Origin: Archilochus colubris
Taxonomy: Eukaryota > Chordata > Aves > Apodiformes > Trochilidae
NCBI GenBank assembly: GCA_023079485.1
Contig: CM041084.1
Location: 128,027,292 to 128,091,291 of the forward strand
Direction of reading: 5' to 3'
DNA: 64,000 bases
The translations under genes were made by a program, and so were the position numbers. The notes under the pieces were generated by a model, which saw only the letters and a program-made list of their open reading frames with translations, had not been told where the DNA came from and did not search any database. Shown piece after piece: positions 30,101 through 45,100 of the stretch. Position 1 is the stretch's first letter. Each line of letters opens with the position of its first letter.

Positions 30101-33100
30101 TAAATAAACATAGCACCCTTACTGCCATGGGTTATTAAGTAATAATACAGTACTGAATAGTTGTATGTATTATTTAAATATTCCCAGGAGTGAGATTACT
30201 TTGCAAGGTATCTGATTTTTTTTTTTTAATAGCTTGTCTGTTCCTGTATTGAACATGCTACTGAATGAACTTCTTTGTATCAGCAAAGTTCCCCCAGGAA
30301 CTAAACATGTGGATGTAGACCTGTCCAGCTTACCCCCAACCACTGCAATGGCAATACTTCTCTACAATAGATGGTAACTATTTTAAGACAGTAATCTTAA
30401 AATTGTAATAGAATAAAACAATGTTTTTTTCTGTCTATATACTTGTACACAGAAGGAGAAAATCTTAAACTAGTAGTAGTTTTGTGACCTGTAGGTAGGT
30501 TATAGGAGCTGAGTATGAAAAGCTGTTCAACTGCTGATGTTCCACTGGTAGTGATTTGAAGTGTCACCTCATAAAGATATAAATCTTGGTGTCTTCTAAG
30601 TTTTTATGGCTGTAAGAGCACTTCTTAAACACTGTATTTGCTCTTGAGTAGAGGATGTATTCCAATGGCATAATGTATCTGAATTGATAAACTGATATTT
30701 GTAAGAGGTATGCAATCTGCTTGCTACATTTCTGAAGCTAATGGCATTTTTTGCTTAATTTTCTCCCCTGTATAGGGCCATAAGGACTATTGTTCAAAGC
30801 AGCTTTCCTGTAAAGCAACCAAAACCTGGTCCACCTCAGTTAAATGTGTAAGTTAAAGACACAATTCATTTGAGCTTCATGTGCATTTTGTAATCAGAAT
30901 TTTAATGTGGATTGCATTTGAATCAAATATTCAGTAAGATACAGTTGCTTAAAATGGGTAGTTGTAGTATAGAAAACTTGCATTTATTGGAAGTACATTC
31001 TTTTTTCTCACCAGACATTCCTGATACATGGATTTACTTGTCTGTTGTTCTACTCATTCAATATATTATAGTCTTAGTGACCTAGAGGCATGAAAAATCA
31101 TGGGGAGATAGGGAAATGGCAGTTTTCCCAGGCAGAATGCTGGCTGCCTGGTTTAAACAGGTACATCTCTTGTATCTTGTTTTAATTCAGAGTAACTTGC
31201 TTTATACAGTTGTTTCAGTATAGCAGTTTGCTGCATTATTTTGGTGACTTGAGAAATAAATTGCTCCATTAGGTAATTGTAATTTAAAGTCAGTATTCAT
31301 TTTGCATTCCAGAAGTTGTGTGGATTTAGTTACAACCTGTCTTTAAATTCCAATGTCTTTTTTCTTATGAATGTCTCTGAAAAAGTTCAGTATGTCAGTG
31401 GTACTTTCCATGTGTTTTGTGTTAACTTTATGCTCTAGTATTAGGCCATACTTGTTTGAGAGAGTTTGGTAAATATATTGTTTAAAAATACTACTGCTGC
31501 TTCTCCTTGTTTTACTACAAATCTTGTCCCATATGAATCAGAGTCTGACCTGAATCAAAAAATCTCTGTGGGAAATAATTTAAAAATACTTTTGGTTTTC
31601 ACATAAACACATGAATGCCCCTGACACATGCTTGAGAAGATTTAAATAGTGAAGCTTCAAGGGGCTTGAGGATGATTCCTTCATGATAATGAAGGAATTT
31701 TTTTGCTAATATTAAGTCTGATTTTTAAAGAAAAAAGCAACAAAAATTTTGTAAATTCCATTTTATTGAATCATATTCTCATCCAAAGCTACATTTTCAT
31801 TAAATAAATGTCTGTTTTAGACGTAGATAATTAGCAGCAGTCAGTGGTTCTGCATAATGATGTTTAAAGTGTAATTAAAACTTATTATGAATTAAATGTT
31901 GTGGTCCAGAACATGAAGTAGAAGAATATGGAGTCTTGTTTTAGAATTGAGATCTTGACCTCTTCTCTGTATTTTCTAGGATGAACCAGATGCAGCAAGA
32001 GAAGGAACTAACTGAAAACATTTTGAAAGTGGTGAGAAACTTAATTTTATTCTCTTGGTTTTGTTTCGTTTTGCATGTAAATACAAATGGTCAGGAAATA
32101 ATTGAATCACAGTTATTTTGTTGGATTCAAGTTTTGTTGGATTCATGTTATATTTGCCACTTGTAATATTTGCTACAGTTCCACTGTGTGCTTTACAGAC
32201 AGTGCTGTCTGTGCTGGATATCATGGAATTTGTTTTCTGACATTCAAGTATTAATTCATCAGTGGATGCTTTTAGCCATATGAAGCCTTTACAAAATTAG
32301 TGTGTGGTTAGTGATTAAGATCATACCATGCTTCAGGTGCAAAATCAAATGGCACCAAAATTCAACAGTTAATACTTCTTTTTAAAAAGGATTTAGAAAC
32401 TGTTTTCTGTATGTAGCTTTCAACAGAAGGCTACTTGTGCCACAGATGTTTTCCTTTGAGAGAGACAAGAAAGAGGAACAACACACCTTTACTTTTATAA
32501 GTAGTCTAGCTCATTTTCTTACACTTGTACTACTTGGAACCAGTTGCAGAATTTGCATTATACATTTTCTACAGTTTTTAACTTTCATTTTTTTCAAATA
32601 GATGGACATGAATACTGTTTAACTGTTTTACTTATTCATCAGAATTTTTGAAAAGACCTGCTCACATGGAAGCTGGTTTTGTTTCAGCTGTGAAGTAAGA
32701 AAATTCACAGTCTGTTGCATAATTTGATACTTAGAAAAATGGACAAAAAGATGAAGGTGAAACAGAAAAATGTTTTGTTTCAAGTGGAAGAATTGATGCT
32801 GTTTCTCTGAGTACTTGAATCTGAAGCAGAAGTCACAAGTTTCTTTACTGTACAGGAAACATGGGAGCAGATTGTACATAGCAATAAGACAGGTATATAA
32901 AAGTGCCTTTTTAAAATATCCCTTTACTGTACAGTTGCACTTCTAGTGTTTAAACCTCAAGTTGAATTCAAAAACAAGAGTTTAATTTTTTTCAATGCCT
33001 TTGAACTATTGCAGTTGAAAGAGCAAGCTGCTGATTCCATCCTTGTCCTGGAAGGAGCACTTAAAATGAACAAAGATCTTTATGTCCACACTATAAGAAC

Positions 33101-36100
33101 TCTGGATTTATTAGCCATGGAGCCTGGTATGGTGAATGGAGAAACAGAGAGTTCCACAGCTGGACTGAAAATCAGTGCAGAGGAGATACAGTGCCAGGTA
33201 GCTAAAGCTCTTGGTTTATGTCTATTTCCTTAGACAAAGCTTTAAGTAATACTTTTGAGATGATAAATTGCAGTATTTTTCTATTAATATTCCTGTGTTC
33301 TTTTTTTAATGCAGTGGGATATTGTGGGCTTCATTTTTGCATTATTAGAACTTTTTTCAACACTGTAAATATTGTTGCTTCCCCCAAGCCCTCACTTCCC
33401 TTGCACACCTCAGAGTAAACCATTACATGGCAAGGGCAACTTAACTGCATTGTTCTTAATGAATATGTGGAAATCATTCTGTGTATTTTGTACTGCCTGT
33501 GCAGAATAATTCATACTGAGATTGCAGTTAAAGAGGAAACAATTGAAGTACATGAGGAAAAGTATGCAGTGTGTATATATTTAGATAAAGGTAGGAATAG
33601 CTTAAATTGTGTAAGGTTTGAGCTGAAACACTTAACCTTGACTTTAAATGTTGTGTAAATTTCCAAGGCAATGTGTGTTGTGTCAATGCTGTTTGCAGGT
33701 TTGCTATGATTTGGGTGCAATCTATTTTCAACAAGGAGCTACAAATGCAGCTGTTCAAGAAAATGCTAAAGAAAAGTTTTTCAAAACAAAGGAGTTGATT
33801 GCTAAGGTAATGAACATTTTATTAGCCTGTATGTTCAACTCTTCTAAAAATAACTTGTCTATTATTGCTTGCTTCATTAGCAATTTAATAATTATTGATG
33901 GTACACACAATCTTTGAAGAAATTTCATGGTATTTTAACAGCAATTTTTGTTTTTTCACATTGACCCTTGTTTGAAATTATAGCAAGAAGTTGCAATATA
34001 TTGCTGCTTTGTTCTACATTTTGTAATTAATATTATGTTGCACAAATTGTATTGATGAATGAAAATCAAGAATAGTATCTCCACTACTCGTGTTAACTGG
34101 ATTGAGCATTTGATGTCCATTGTGATTTTCTGATTGTAGTGATGTCTTTTCAAGGAAGGTAACCAGATAGAACTCCATGCTTTAAGTTAACTCACTCACC
34201 TTTCCTGGGGAAATCAGATCATCTATGTTCTGACCTTTTAAAAAATTCAACATTTCAATTTACATCTAAGATTTGCTCCATTTTTTAAATTTTGCTTCAT
34301 AATTACATTCCCTAGACGGCAAAACTCAGAAATGTATTTAAATAGAAAAAATATAGTCTGTGCTCTAAAGAGCACAAAAAAAGTATGCTGTTAAAAAAGA
34401 AACATGTGCATGAACATTATTTATTGTTTTGCTGTTAATCAGGAAGCTCACAAGTGTTTCCAAATTACTTTTCATTAATATTTTGGCCACTAAGATTTGA
34501 TGACCTCTTTTTTCAGAATGGTTCATCATCACTTCATTTTACCATTGATGAAGAACGATTGGCTGGGTACTGTCAAGCTTGTGGAATTCCCACCTCATCT
34601 TCTGGGGATGCATCTCAACAGGCAACACCTTATAGTCAAATCCACAGCTGTATGAAATCTGGCAACTATCAGGTAGGGTGCTTAAATAAATACACATTTA
34701 TTTGAGGGTTTTCTATCATTCTATGATTCCCCCTGAACTGATAGGGATCTTAATAAATTTAAGTGTTCCAGTTAAATGTTAATGTACTGTCTGAGAACAC
34801 ACAGATGTAGGAGTATAACACAATCTGATATGTAATAAATTACATAGATTACAATATCATTGATTTCATACAATCTAAATAATTCCTATGCCTGATGTCT
34901 AGAACTTTTTTAGAACCTAATTCTTTGGTTTTCAGAGAGTGTTGCTGCTGAGATGTGCAAGTTGTTTTGTGTTGTTTGTTGGGTTTGCTTTTTTCCCTTT
35001 GATTTTATGATGCTGTAGAACTTTGTTGTTGGTTGGTTCCTTTCTGGTTGTTCAATGAATTTTAGTCTTGCATTCAGTTGCCAGCTGCTTTGGTTAGTTT
35101 GGTAACTTTTACCAGATTAAAAAAAAACCTTTGTTTGTTTTAGGTTTGTTTTTTGCATTATCCATTGACTATCCATCTGTGTTTGTGTTGCAGGATTTAG
35201 TGAAGATATTCCTTGAAGATAATCTAAACCTCAGTTTACCTTTTGAGTTCAGGCAATCAGTGCTGAGAGAGCTCTTCCAAAAAGCTCAGCTAGGGTAAGA
35301 CATTAATGATTTGTTCAATGATAATGAAAAGCACTTTTTATTACGATGTTTTTTTAATGGGAAGTATAGAAAATCTTCTAACAAAAAATACTTGCATCCA
35401 AGAAACTTCAACTTTTATTTCTGTTAGCAGTAATGAGCTATGTTGTGATCTGTTTCAATGTGGACTTAAGTGAAAAAAATTTCTGAGTATTAACACATAA
35501 ATTTAAAAAATCAGTAAAGTGCTCAAAGTCAATTGAACAAATGTGTGTTATTTTGTATACATATAAGTACATATATATATATATATAAAATTTACAACTT
35601 TTGTGTCTTTTGGGGTCTTCTAAAACTTGAAGTCGAAGTGGTTAGACAGACCATCCTAAGCAATATGTTGCACAGGACTGTGTACTTCATTGGGAACACA
35701 GGCAGTGTAGTTATCTGTGATTAGGGGCCTCATGCACTGCTGAATTATCCCACTGTGGAAGAATTAGTATGGCACATATATAGTTAGAAAATATTTATAA
35801 TAAGCAGAGAGTAGGCATGTTAGAAAGGCAGTTTCTGGATGGCTCCAACCTGAGAAGTGCTGAGCACATGGCCACATCCAAAATTCAACCTTTTGTGGAG
35901 CTTAGGCACTTGAATCAGGACTGTATGGAAAGCATCTCCATATAATCACTATGATGATTCTTCTCTGAAGGGAAGGGGCCTACAAGTGTTTCAGTTGAAG
36001 AAGTGAGAGGCTCAGTTGTACAAATGTGTGTAAGGAAAAAGAAGTATTGATTTTCACATTGCCTCTTGGTAACAGACTCTGGTGTATGAACCTAGTACTT

Positions 36101-39100
36101 ACTGATTTCAGCTTTCACTTGAGCCAGAGAAAAATCAAATAAATATCTCTTAGGAAAAAACCTTAATTGCTGTTGTTTAGCTCTGTGTATGGCTGGTAAC
36201 TGAGCACCTTCAGTGAGGAGTACAAGACAGAAGAGGGTTGTTGACTCTGCAGTTGAGTTGAAGCACAGAGAGGAAGATTAAGAGAAGGAAGACATTGGTT
36301 CCGGTTATTTGGTTTTGGGTTTTCTCCAGTGATTTTGTGTTCTGAGATGCATAATGTTCCTGAAGTCTTTTGGGGTGTCAGCCACACCTGAGGCTTGCCA
36401 GGAAGCAGTGCACCTTTGTGCCAGTTGCAGTGCTCTAGCTGGGGTTCCCTGTGGTGCTCATGCTGAAGCAATAATGAAGTCTGCAAATGAAACAGAGCTG
36501 TGAGCTGGAAGGGAATTTTTTTCTTTAAAAAAGTGAGGTCTTGGGTAAACTTAGGAAGATCCTGGGTCAAGTTTCCCAGAGTGCAGTCTTGGATGGAGAC
36601 ACAGGCTCCAAACTTGGCTTGGGATCTGGAACCTAGAGTTTTGTTGTGATACCAACTCTGTTTGTCAGAGCAGTTCTATGATCTTTGGTTTTGTGTTCAT
36701 GCAGGAATGATGCTCTGGATGAAGTTTGTTTCAAAGTCTGTGTGTGCAACACGGTCTGTGATGTACTGCAGGGGCGGACAGTTGATGTTCAGTTCTGTCA
36801 ACTGTTCCTGAAACCCAGCAAAGAGAAAATAGACTTCCTTCTTGAGGTAAGAAATAATTTGAAATTAGAAAGGGAAACAAGTATTCAGTGAGATATCTCT
36901 TTCACAACAGAACCTTATTTTTGTTGCAAGTAATGCTAAAATTTCTGAAGCAGATAAAAACACTTTGTAAGGTAACTTCTCAAACTTTATTCAGCTTCTT
37001 TGCAGTTAGTACAGTTGTATTCTGTGTAATTAGTCTTACATCTGTGGTCATAACTCTGTTTGTATCTGTTGAGTAGGAATCAATGTTGACCTGTTGCTTC
37101 AGCTTAGATTAAAAATTGCTGCAATTCCTGACATCATTAAATTGTGTAGTGGCATTGCTGTCACTTTTTCAAAGAACAAAGAAACAAAATCTCCAAGACA
37201 GATATACTAGGAAAAAAGTCTCTTGAAGAGTACCACTTTCCCTGACCAGGGTTGTTGTAAAAGTTGGCACTTTATGAAATGATCCTGAGTTATCTGTGAG
37301 AATTAAACAATTTCCCTCAATGAAACTTTTTAGGAAAGTAGTATTGCTCAAATTAAACATATTACTTTTGTTACTTTGCTGTTATTTTCAAATCTTCTTA
37401 ATATGAGCCTTGTCTTTTGCTTGGCTGTTCAAGCATGTGGCAAAAGTTGACTGGCAGTACTCTCCACTTTAGAGACAGCAAAGGCTGTTCCATCAGCTGC
37501 TTGTGTTAGAACATAACATGAGTGTCCTGAAAAACAAATAAATTCTTGCAAGCTTACAATCAACTCGGCCATGTTTTATCTTTCAACTACAGCTTTTTTA
37601 AACTGAGTGATTTATACAGGTTTTCTCTTAGAAATGTTGGTTCCATTTTAAACTCCTGTGAAAAGGCTTTCTTATGTAGTTAATAAGCTTGTGAGGCTGA
37701 CTGATACTGTGGCATTCAGTGTCAGCACACCTGAATATCAGAGGAATACAGAAAAGGAATGTCAGTGCTGTATGAGGGAAGATCAGGGTTGCTTGAAACA
37801 GGCTGTCCTGTGTAGGGGTTTGAAAGAAACTCTTGTCCATCTGTGTCTTTTGTCACAGTGTTTGTCAGATCACTTTGTTGCCTCCCGTTAGAAGAGAGAG
37901 ATACTTCTGATACTAATTGTGAGTCAGAATTCTAGGCAGTAACACTGTAACTAAGTATTTTAAGAGTTCTCAGGGGCTGCTTAGTGATTTGGTGCTTTCT
38001 TTCCCAGGTTTGTTCAAAATCAATAAACTTAGAAACTGCTTCTGAAGCACTGAAGAGAAAATTGGCAGCATTTCTCAAGTATGTACCCATATTAAGTAAA
38101 AACCAAATTTACACTTTATAAGCAGTGTAACAGCACAATAAATGTTTCAAGAACTTATAAGCAGAAAAATAAGCAGCTTCTTCCTGTTCATGGATTAACT
38201 TTTTTATTTGCTTAGGAACTTGTGTTTGGGTTTGGAGGATCTTCAGCTTGTCTTCATGATTTCATCTCACGAGTTGTTCATAAAACTGCTGAAAGATGAT
38301 GAACGGAAGCTGCTCGTTGATCAAATGCGGAAGAGATCTCCTCGAATAAACCTGAGCACAAAACCTGTGACTTCTTTTTATGATATCCCAGGTAATTTTC
38401 CCAGTATTTCCATTAACATATGGAGACAGTTAGTGGTGTCCATGCTTAAGGTTACTATGTGCAAGTCTGTTTTCAGAAGAAGCTTAGAGAGAATGTTTTC
38501 AGAGGGAATACTTTCTGGGTTTAGCTGGTGAATGTCCCAGTTGTGACTGTGTTCTAGTTGACCACATGAAAGAGAGGTGTGGCAGCTGTTTTGAACTAAC
38601 TCTGGATGTGGCACCAATTCCCAGAAAGGGCCCTTGGCCTCTGGACTTAAAGCAAGACTAATGTGACTGTGTGATAAGCCGGACCACAGGGGTGCCATCT
38701 AGATGAAGTTTTAAACCTACAGAAGTGACATCCATATCTTTTCATTCAGCTTATTTGCTAGATACAGTTGTGAAAACACATATTTTCACCAAGGCAGTAT
38801 AGGAACACATTTTTTGGTGCAGATCTTGAGCCTGCTGCTTCTCTGTAGCAAGGATAAGGGAATACTCAGAGCTGCTGCATGTGAGAAAATGTCCTGCAGC
38901 CTCTCAGGTCTGGAAAGCTAGCACAAGGTATTCATGGAAGGGCACAAAAGGATGTGTGGAGCCTACAAAAGCATTGGTGTATCTGCTGTTTTCCTGTGTT
39001 TTGTTTAAAATGTTGTACACTAAAAAAATATAAGCATTTTCATTAAGAAGGAATGTGCTGGAGACCTGATTGCTTTTCTTCTAGCTTCAGCAAGTGTCAA

Positions 39101-42100
39101 TATTGGCCAGCTTGAACATCAGCTTATACTGTCAGTAGATCCTTGGAGGATTCGCCAGATATTGATTGAGTTGCATGGTATGACTTCAGAACGCCAGTTC
39201 TGGACAGTTTCAAACAAGGTAATTTATTTCATGTGATCATGAGAGAGTGTAATTCAAGGACTGGCTAGGTGTCATATGGTAAAGAATGGGAAACACTTCC
39301 TCATAGATGCTCATTGTGATTATTTTTCCCTTTTCTGCATAATGGTGGTTTAATAAGAACAGTTATATATACGTAAACTCACATTTTCTGTGAAAAGAGT
39401 TAGAATAAAATGTATAACCTTTGTTTTAAGGAATTACTGGCTATGCCGTAAGCTTTCGTTGTGAGAAAACAAATTTATTTGGCATAAGTATTCTGACTAG
39501 TTAGCAATATTGTTGCAGTTCAAGTTCCTGCTATTAAAAGCTTGAAGCAGGAGAGAGGATAAATTTTTTCTTTTTTTTTTTTTTTTCCCTACTGATTTGT
39601 GCATATTCAGAGTATGAGCAAAACCGAGCAGGTAGCCATATTTATTGTACTTCTGTGAGCAATTAATTATTTCTGATTAGATGTAGAAATGAAAGCGTTG
39701 GCACTTAAATATCAGTCATTTCCAGTGTTTGAGTTTTGGTTTTAATGGTTTAAGCAGTGATGTGAATTCTAAAACCTGTTTCTGTGCAAATGTCCTATGC
39801 ATTTCTCTCCCAGTGGGAAGTACCAAATGTTTACGGCAATGTTATTTTAGGAATCAAAGACAATCTGACTAGGGATTTGGTCTACATCCTTATGGCAAAG
39901 GGATTACACTGCTGTGCAATCAAGGTGAGCAAGGCATCTGAAGGTACTGTGGGGAGTTAGTTTGGGCAGCTGAATTTTACCAACACTAAAACTGCAGAAA
40001 GCCCTTTTTTCTTTTTGAGAAAAAGAACTGAACAACCAGGTAGTGAGGGAAATGTACTAAGAAGCTGTGTGTGTTGTATAATGGCTAAATGTTGGTATTG
40101 TAATTCCATCAGTAGAGTGAGGATAATGATTTTCAGTGAGTTAGGCTTGGAGATAATCAAAACTTTGTATGAATGAAGTTCTGATGTACTAAAGCACATT
40201 GTATCTAAACCCAGGGGTGATTTGACTTTTAAGTCAGTGTTCTTCTTTGTCAAAGTGCTCTTCTCTTGACTAACTGTTTTACATAAGCAATTTCTTGAAA
40301 TGATGTTTTATTTGCTTGGTAATCGACAGTACTGTAGTTTGCTAAACTATGAGGTAAAGGAGACCAATACCTGCTATGCCAACAGTTACTTGTGGTATAT
40401 TTTTATTCAAAATTCTTGCTTTGTTTGAAAAATCTGGAACTGTTGGAACTATTAAGCTTAAGTTCAAGTCAAAAAGACTCAAACACAAAATAGTAATTGA
40501 GATACTTGAGCAGTGCTAATGATAACAGTACTGAGGCTGGTTCAGCCCAAACAGAGCAGAACAGAACAATATTTTTAATGTTTTCTTGTATGAATCCATT
40601 AGGAACCATCAGTGCACATCCTCTTTCTTGCAGGATTTTGTCCATGCAAAACAGCTTTTTGCTGCTTGCTTGGAGCTTGTGACAGAGTTCTCTCCAAAAC
40701 TCCGTCAAGTCATGTTGAATGAAATGCTGCTTCTGGACATTTACACTCATGAAGCTGGAGCTGGTGTTTCTGGGGAACGTCCCCCTTCTGATCTTATAAG
40801 CAGAGTCCGAGGGTATTTGGAAATGAGAGTACCTGGTAAGTACATTCCTGTGTTCAGAAGTTTGGTTAGTTTTTAGAAGCTGAAAATGAGAACAGCAGCA
40901 TCATGATGCCTATGTATTGCTAAACACTGAGTTTCTGTTCAGTGGCATTGAAGGGACTTGAACAGGGTAAACATCTGCATTTTTACCTGAAATGTTTTGC
41001 TGGTTTTTAAAGCAATCTGAATGGTTTCACACAGAGTAATGACTTGGAAGAAACTTACTGCTGATTTTCAGAGGTGAAATCTAAGCATTGGTTTTTTCTA
41101 TGATGGATGATACAGAACAGAAATGGCTGATTAGAGGCAGTGGGTTTAGCTTGTTCTCATGTATGCTTTGATGCTTTGTTTTGTCAAAAAAATCCTGTAA
41201 TAGATAAGCAAAGAATCTCTCTTCTTCCAGATATTCCTCTTCGACAAGTTATAGCTGAAGAATGTGTTGCATTCCTGTTAAACTGGCGTGAGAATGAGTA
41301 TTTAACGATGCAAGTTCCATTACCTCTGGTTCAGACTAATCCTTATGTGAAGGTAATGAGTGCTCACTGTCAAAGCCTTGTCAGGCTGTAATTGACTCTT
41401 TCCCACAGAAGTCTTATGTACTTTTAAAAGCATGTGCCCTTCTATCTCAAGAGTGTTGGGTTTTGTAGCCATAACAAGTCCAGTGTAGAAGGGCTGAGCA
41501 ACAAGTGTGTTTGCTGGTTGGCAAAAGAGATGGAGGCTGTGCTACAAGAACAGATGAAATAAACAGCATCTCAGCCCTTGCTGGCTGCCAGCTGAGGTTG
41601 GTTCCATAAGCATCAGGCATGTGTGGCTATGATCCATAAGCTGATTGAAACCAGGTAGCACTTCAATGAGTAACTATCCTCTCTAGCTGAAACTCAGCCT
41701 AGATTCATACAGGAGTTATGAGAAGTGCAAAGATCTCAGTCTTCATGTCTGCTTGTTTTGCAGTTCCTAAGCCACTTCCATTCTAATAGGTTACATTTTT
41801 TAACCCAACACTAGTGTTGAATTTCTGGACACATTCAGGCTTTTTTTTTTTTAAATGTTACTTTCAAAATGGTTTTACAGTATTGCTTCTACTTTAAAGA
41901 CAGGCAGTAAAGCTGAATGTAGGTTGTATTAAATGACAGATTAATTTTTGGCCTGCTCTGCTTACCTGAGATATTTCCTAATTTCCATTTTGAGGTACAG
42001 TTTTTTCCGTGTAGCAGAAGGTTCTGTTTTCAGTTCAGATTAATTATTATATAGAAGTTAAGGGAATTTTAGGGAGCCATCAGTCTTTGTAAAACCTATT

Positions 42101-45100
42101 TAATGTTTTTTAGGTTTTGTGCAATATACTTAAGTACAGAGTAAAGCTTTTTTTCTGGAGCCTGCAGTAATGAAATATACCTTAAGGAAACTAATAAAGG
42201 GAAAAATCCTCTGCTGTTTAATTCTTGTGTTCCAGGTTCCTCATCATTGTCCTCTGCTGCAATTCAGTTTTATTTCTTTGGAGTCTGTAACTTAAAATGT
42301 TTTGCTTACTAATTTTAAATACCAGTAGTTGCTTTGCTATGGTCAATGTCCAGAGAAGCTGTAATTATTCTGTTTTTTCTCTTGCATTTTATAGCTGGGA
42401 CAGTTGCTGGCTGCTACGTGCAAGGAACTTCCAGGTCCCAAAGAAAGCAGACGGACAGCTAAAGATCTTTGGGAAGTTGTTGTACAAATCTGCAGTGTAT
42501 CCAGCCAGCACAAACGAGGGAATGATGGTAGAGTGAGTTTGATAAAGCACAGGGAATCTACACTAGGCATTATGTACAGGTGTGTTTTCCTAAATTATTT
42601 TGAAAGATTTTTTGAATTGTGTATTTGACTCCAAGTTTCCTTGAAGAATTGTTTGGATTCCACTATCAGAGTTGTGGCACTAAGTGAACAGTCTGCTCAC
42701 TGGTGTCTTTGGGCATTAGCAATGATGTGGTGTTGACTTTCCTTTTCAGAGAGAGAAAAGGAGTGTGTGGGGTTGAGTTCAGTGTAGAGACACCAAAGCA
42801 GCTGTGCCTTATCATCAGTGCAGGTCTTCCAGCAAAGTCAGTGGCATCTGGAGGGCAGTTCAGCTGACTGACTGGAGGTGTCTGCTTCACATTGAACAGA
42901 ACTGCTCTGCACACTCCACTGACACTTAGCTATTTCTATAACTGTTAAACACCAACCTCCCAGCATAGGTGTCTATACTTAGCTTTCTGTTTCTGAAGAA
43001 CATATTCTGAAGATGTTATTCAATCTTGAAATTAAATTCTAGCTCACCTGAGAGGGCAAGGAAGACAGTATTGTCAGCTGGAATAATTTTACTGTCAGTT
43101 ACCAAACCTCTGCTAGCCTTAGCTGATTGAGTGACTGATTCAGGACTCTGATTTATCCACTCAGTGTCTGTTTTCAGCCTCTTCTTAAGTCCAAGTCTGA
43201 TTATAAGTTGCCTATTAAAGTAAATTCTGGAATATGTGATTATATTGAACAGCTTTCCATGTTAGAAACTCAGAAAAGGCACCATTGCTAACTTACTGAC
43301 TTTTTTTTTGCCTTTCTTGAGCCAATGTGGTTATTGTGTGCCTAAAGGCCACCTGCTTCTGCTGCTGTGGGATGGGTGGAAGAGGGTACATGCTTGTTGT
43401 AGGTTTCCTCTGGCAAGGAAAAGGAAGGCAGTAGAGGTGTATTTCAGGATACTGAACTTTTTCCAGCCTCTGTTACTCAAACAGTAAAGGACAGTGACCT
43501 TGTTGTTTTATGGAAAAGAAACCATGAAACCTTTTCCAAACAGCCTGTGCTTGTCTGGATTGCCTGGTGACAATTTCTGATGTGGCACAACAAGGAAATC
43601 AGTGTGCCTTATAAATGATCACAGTGTGCTCTCTTCTCTAAGCCTGCAGGTCATTGTTGCAAGCCTAGCTTGGAGTATTACAGTACAGTTAATTGCTTTC
43701 CCATTTAGAGTCAATGGCTGACTTACTACAAAGTGGTTTTCATGCCTTTTAGAGCTTGATGGAATCAACAGTTGCCTCCTTAAATGTTTTAAATGTAAGA
43801 CTTGCCAGTGACAGTATTAAAACTGAATAACCTACCTGGCCATTTTTACTTGTATACCCTGCGTTTGTAAACTTAGGAGTGAAGAAGTGTTTTGACAGGT
43901 GAAGAATTTGCTTTACTGACTTTTTTCCAGTATATTAAGTCTGCATAAATTCTTTGCTGTGGACAATTACTTACATGGATATTTGCCTCCCTAATTTAGG
44001 AGTGAATTGCTGTCCTTCATCAAAAAGCTTCGGGTAAGTTACAGTGGTCTTGAGAATGCATTTGCAACTGGAGCTTTCTTCTGGACTTTTCCTGTTAAAT
44101 ATAAGACATCTGATGGCTAGAAAGGTGTCTTATTTGGTCAAATCACTTCAGAATTTGCTATACCTGCCCTACAGCAGTGTGGAATAGCATACCTTGTGGG
44201 TCTGTTAATTCATAGAAAGTTGTAGGATACCTGGCTTAAGTTGAATGCTAGGCAGTAGCCACAGAAACAACATAAAGATGTGCAAAACCTACATAAAGTT
44301 TATATCCAAGAGGTTACTAAGGAAAATCTGAAGTAATGAAAGGCTTCCTACAGAAACTTCTTGCAGTATTCCTGTGTTGCAGAATTCTTAAAAAAATACT
44401 GCCCCCTTTCAATAGAAAATTGCAGTGATGTCTGAAGTTCTTAAGTAGCTTTAAAGCTTAGGGAAGAAAGTGGTGTTTAATTTGTTCATGGGACTTATTT
44501 TTTTTGTCCTTTCAGGAACCATTGGTTTTAACCACAATATTGTCCCTGTTTGTCAAGCTTCATAATGTTCGGGTTAGTATATAGCATAAATATCTTACTT
44601 GGTTTTGTTGAAATGCTTTTCTCTTTAATACCTGTTACCATCCTTTTTCTCTTAGGAGGATATTGTGAATGATATTACAGCAGAGCACATTTCCATCTGG
44701 CCCTCATCCATTCCTAAGTAAGATGATAATTAAAAATACAGTTTTCAAAATACATGTTTATGTAGTTAGCTTGGTTCCAGTTACTGTGTATATTATTTAT
44801 TGTGTGTTAGTGTGATTTTTGTCACGAGGCCATTCTTTTTGTGGGCAGATTGATCTGACTTCATGGAGGGTTTTGCTGCTAATTTGGTGGTCCTGATGGA
44901 GATACAATTCCAAGAAACTGAGGAGATTTTTTTTTATCTGTGAGCTTTACTGAGATGTGTGTAACTATGTGAACTACATAGTATTTTAATACAAATTAAC
45001 TAATATTTTTGAGGCATGTTTAAAAATTTCTAAAATACTAAGTGGCAAATTATGTGTTCTGGCTGGACTGAAGTCAGATTCTCCAGTGAAGTTTAGAGGC

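Noticed and set aside
34030..34140. Possible box C/D snoRNA in an INTS8 intron (TTGATGA and CTGA about 95 nt apart)
   Set aside because: The flanks do not form a terminal stem and there is no convincing C' or D' pair.
34715..34730. ATTCTATGATTCC resembling a CR1 3' end
   Set aside because: No CR1 body on either side; a 13-mer alone is not sufficient.
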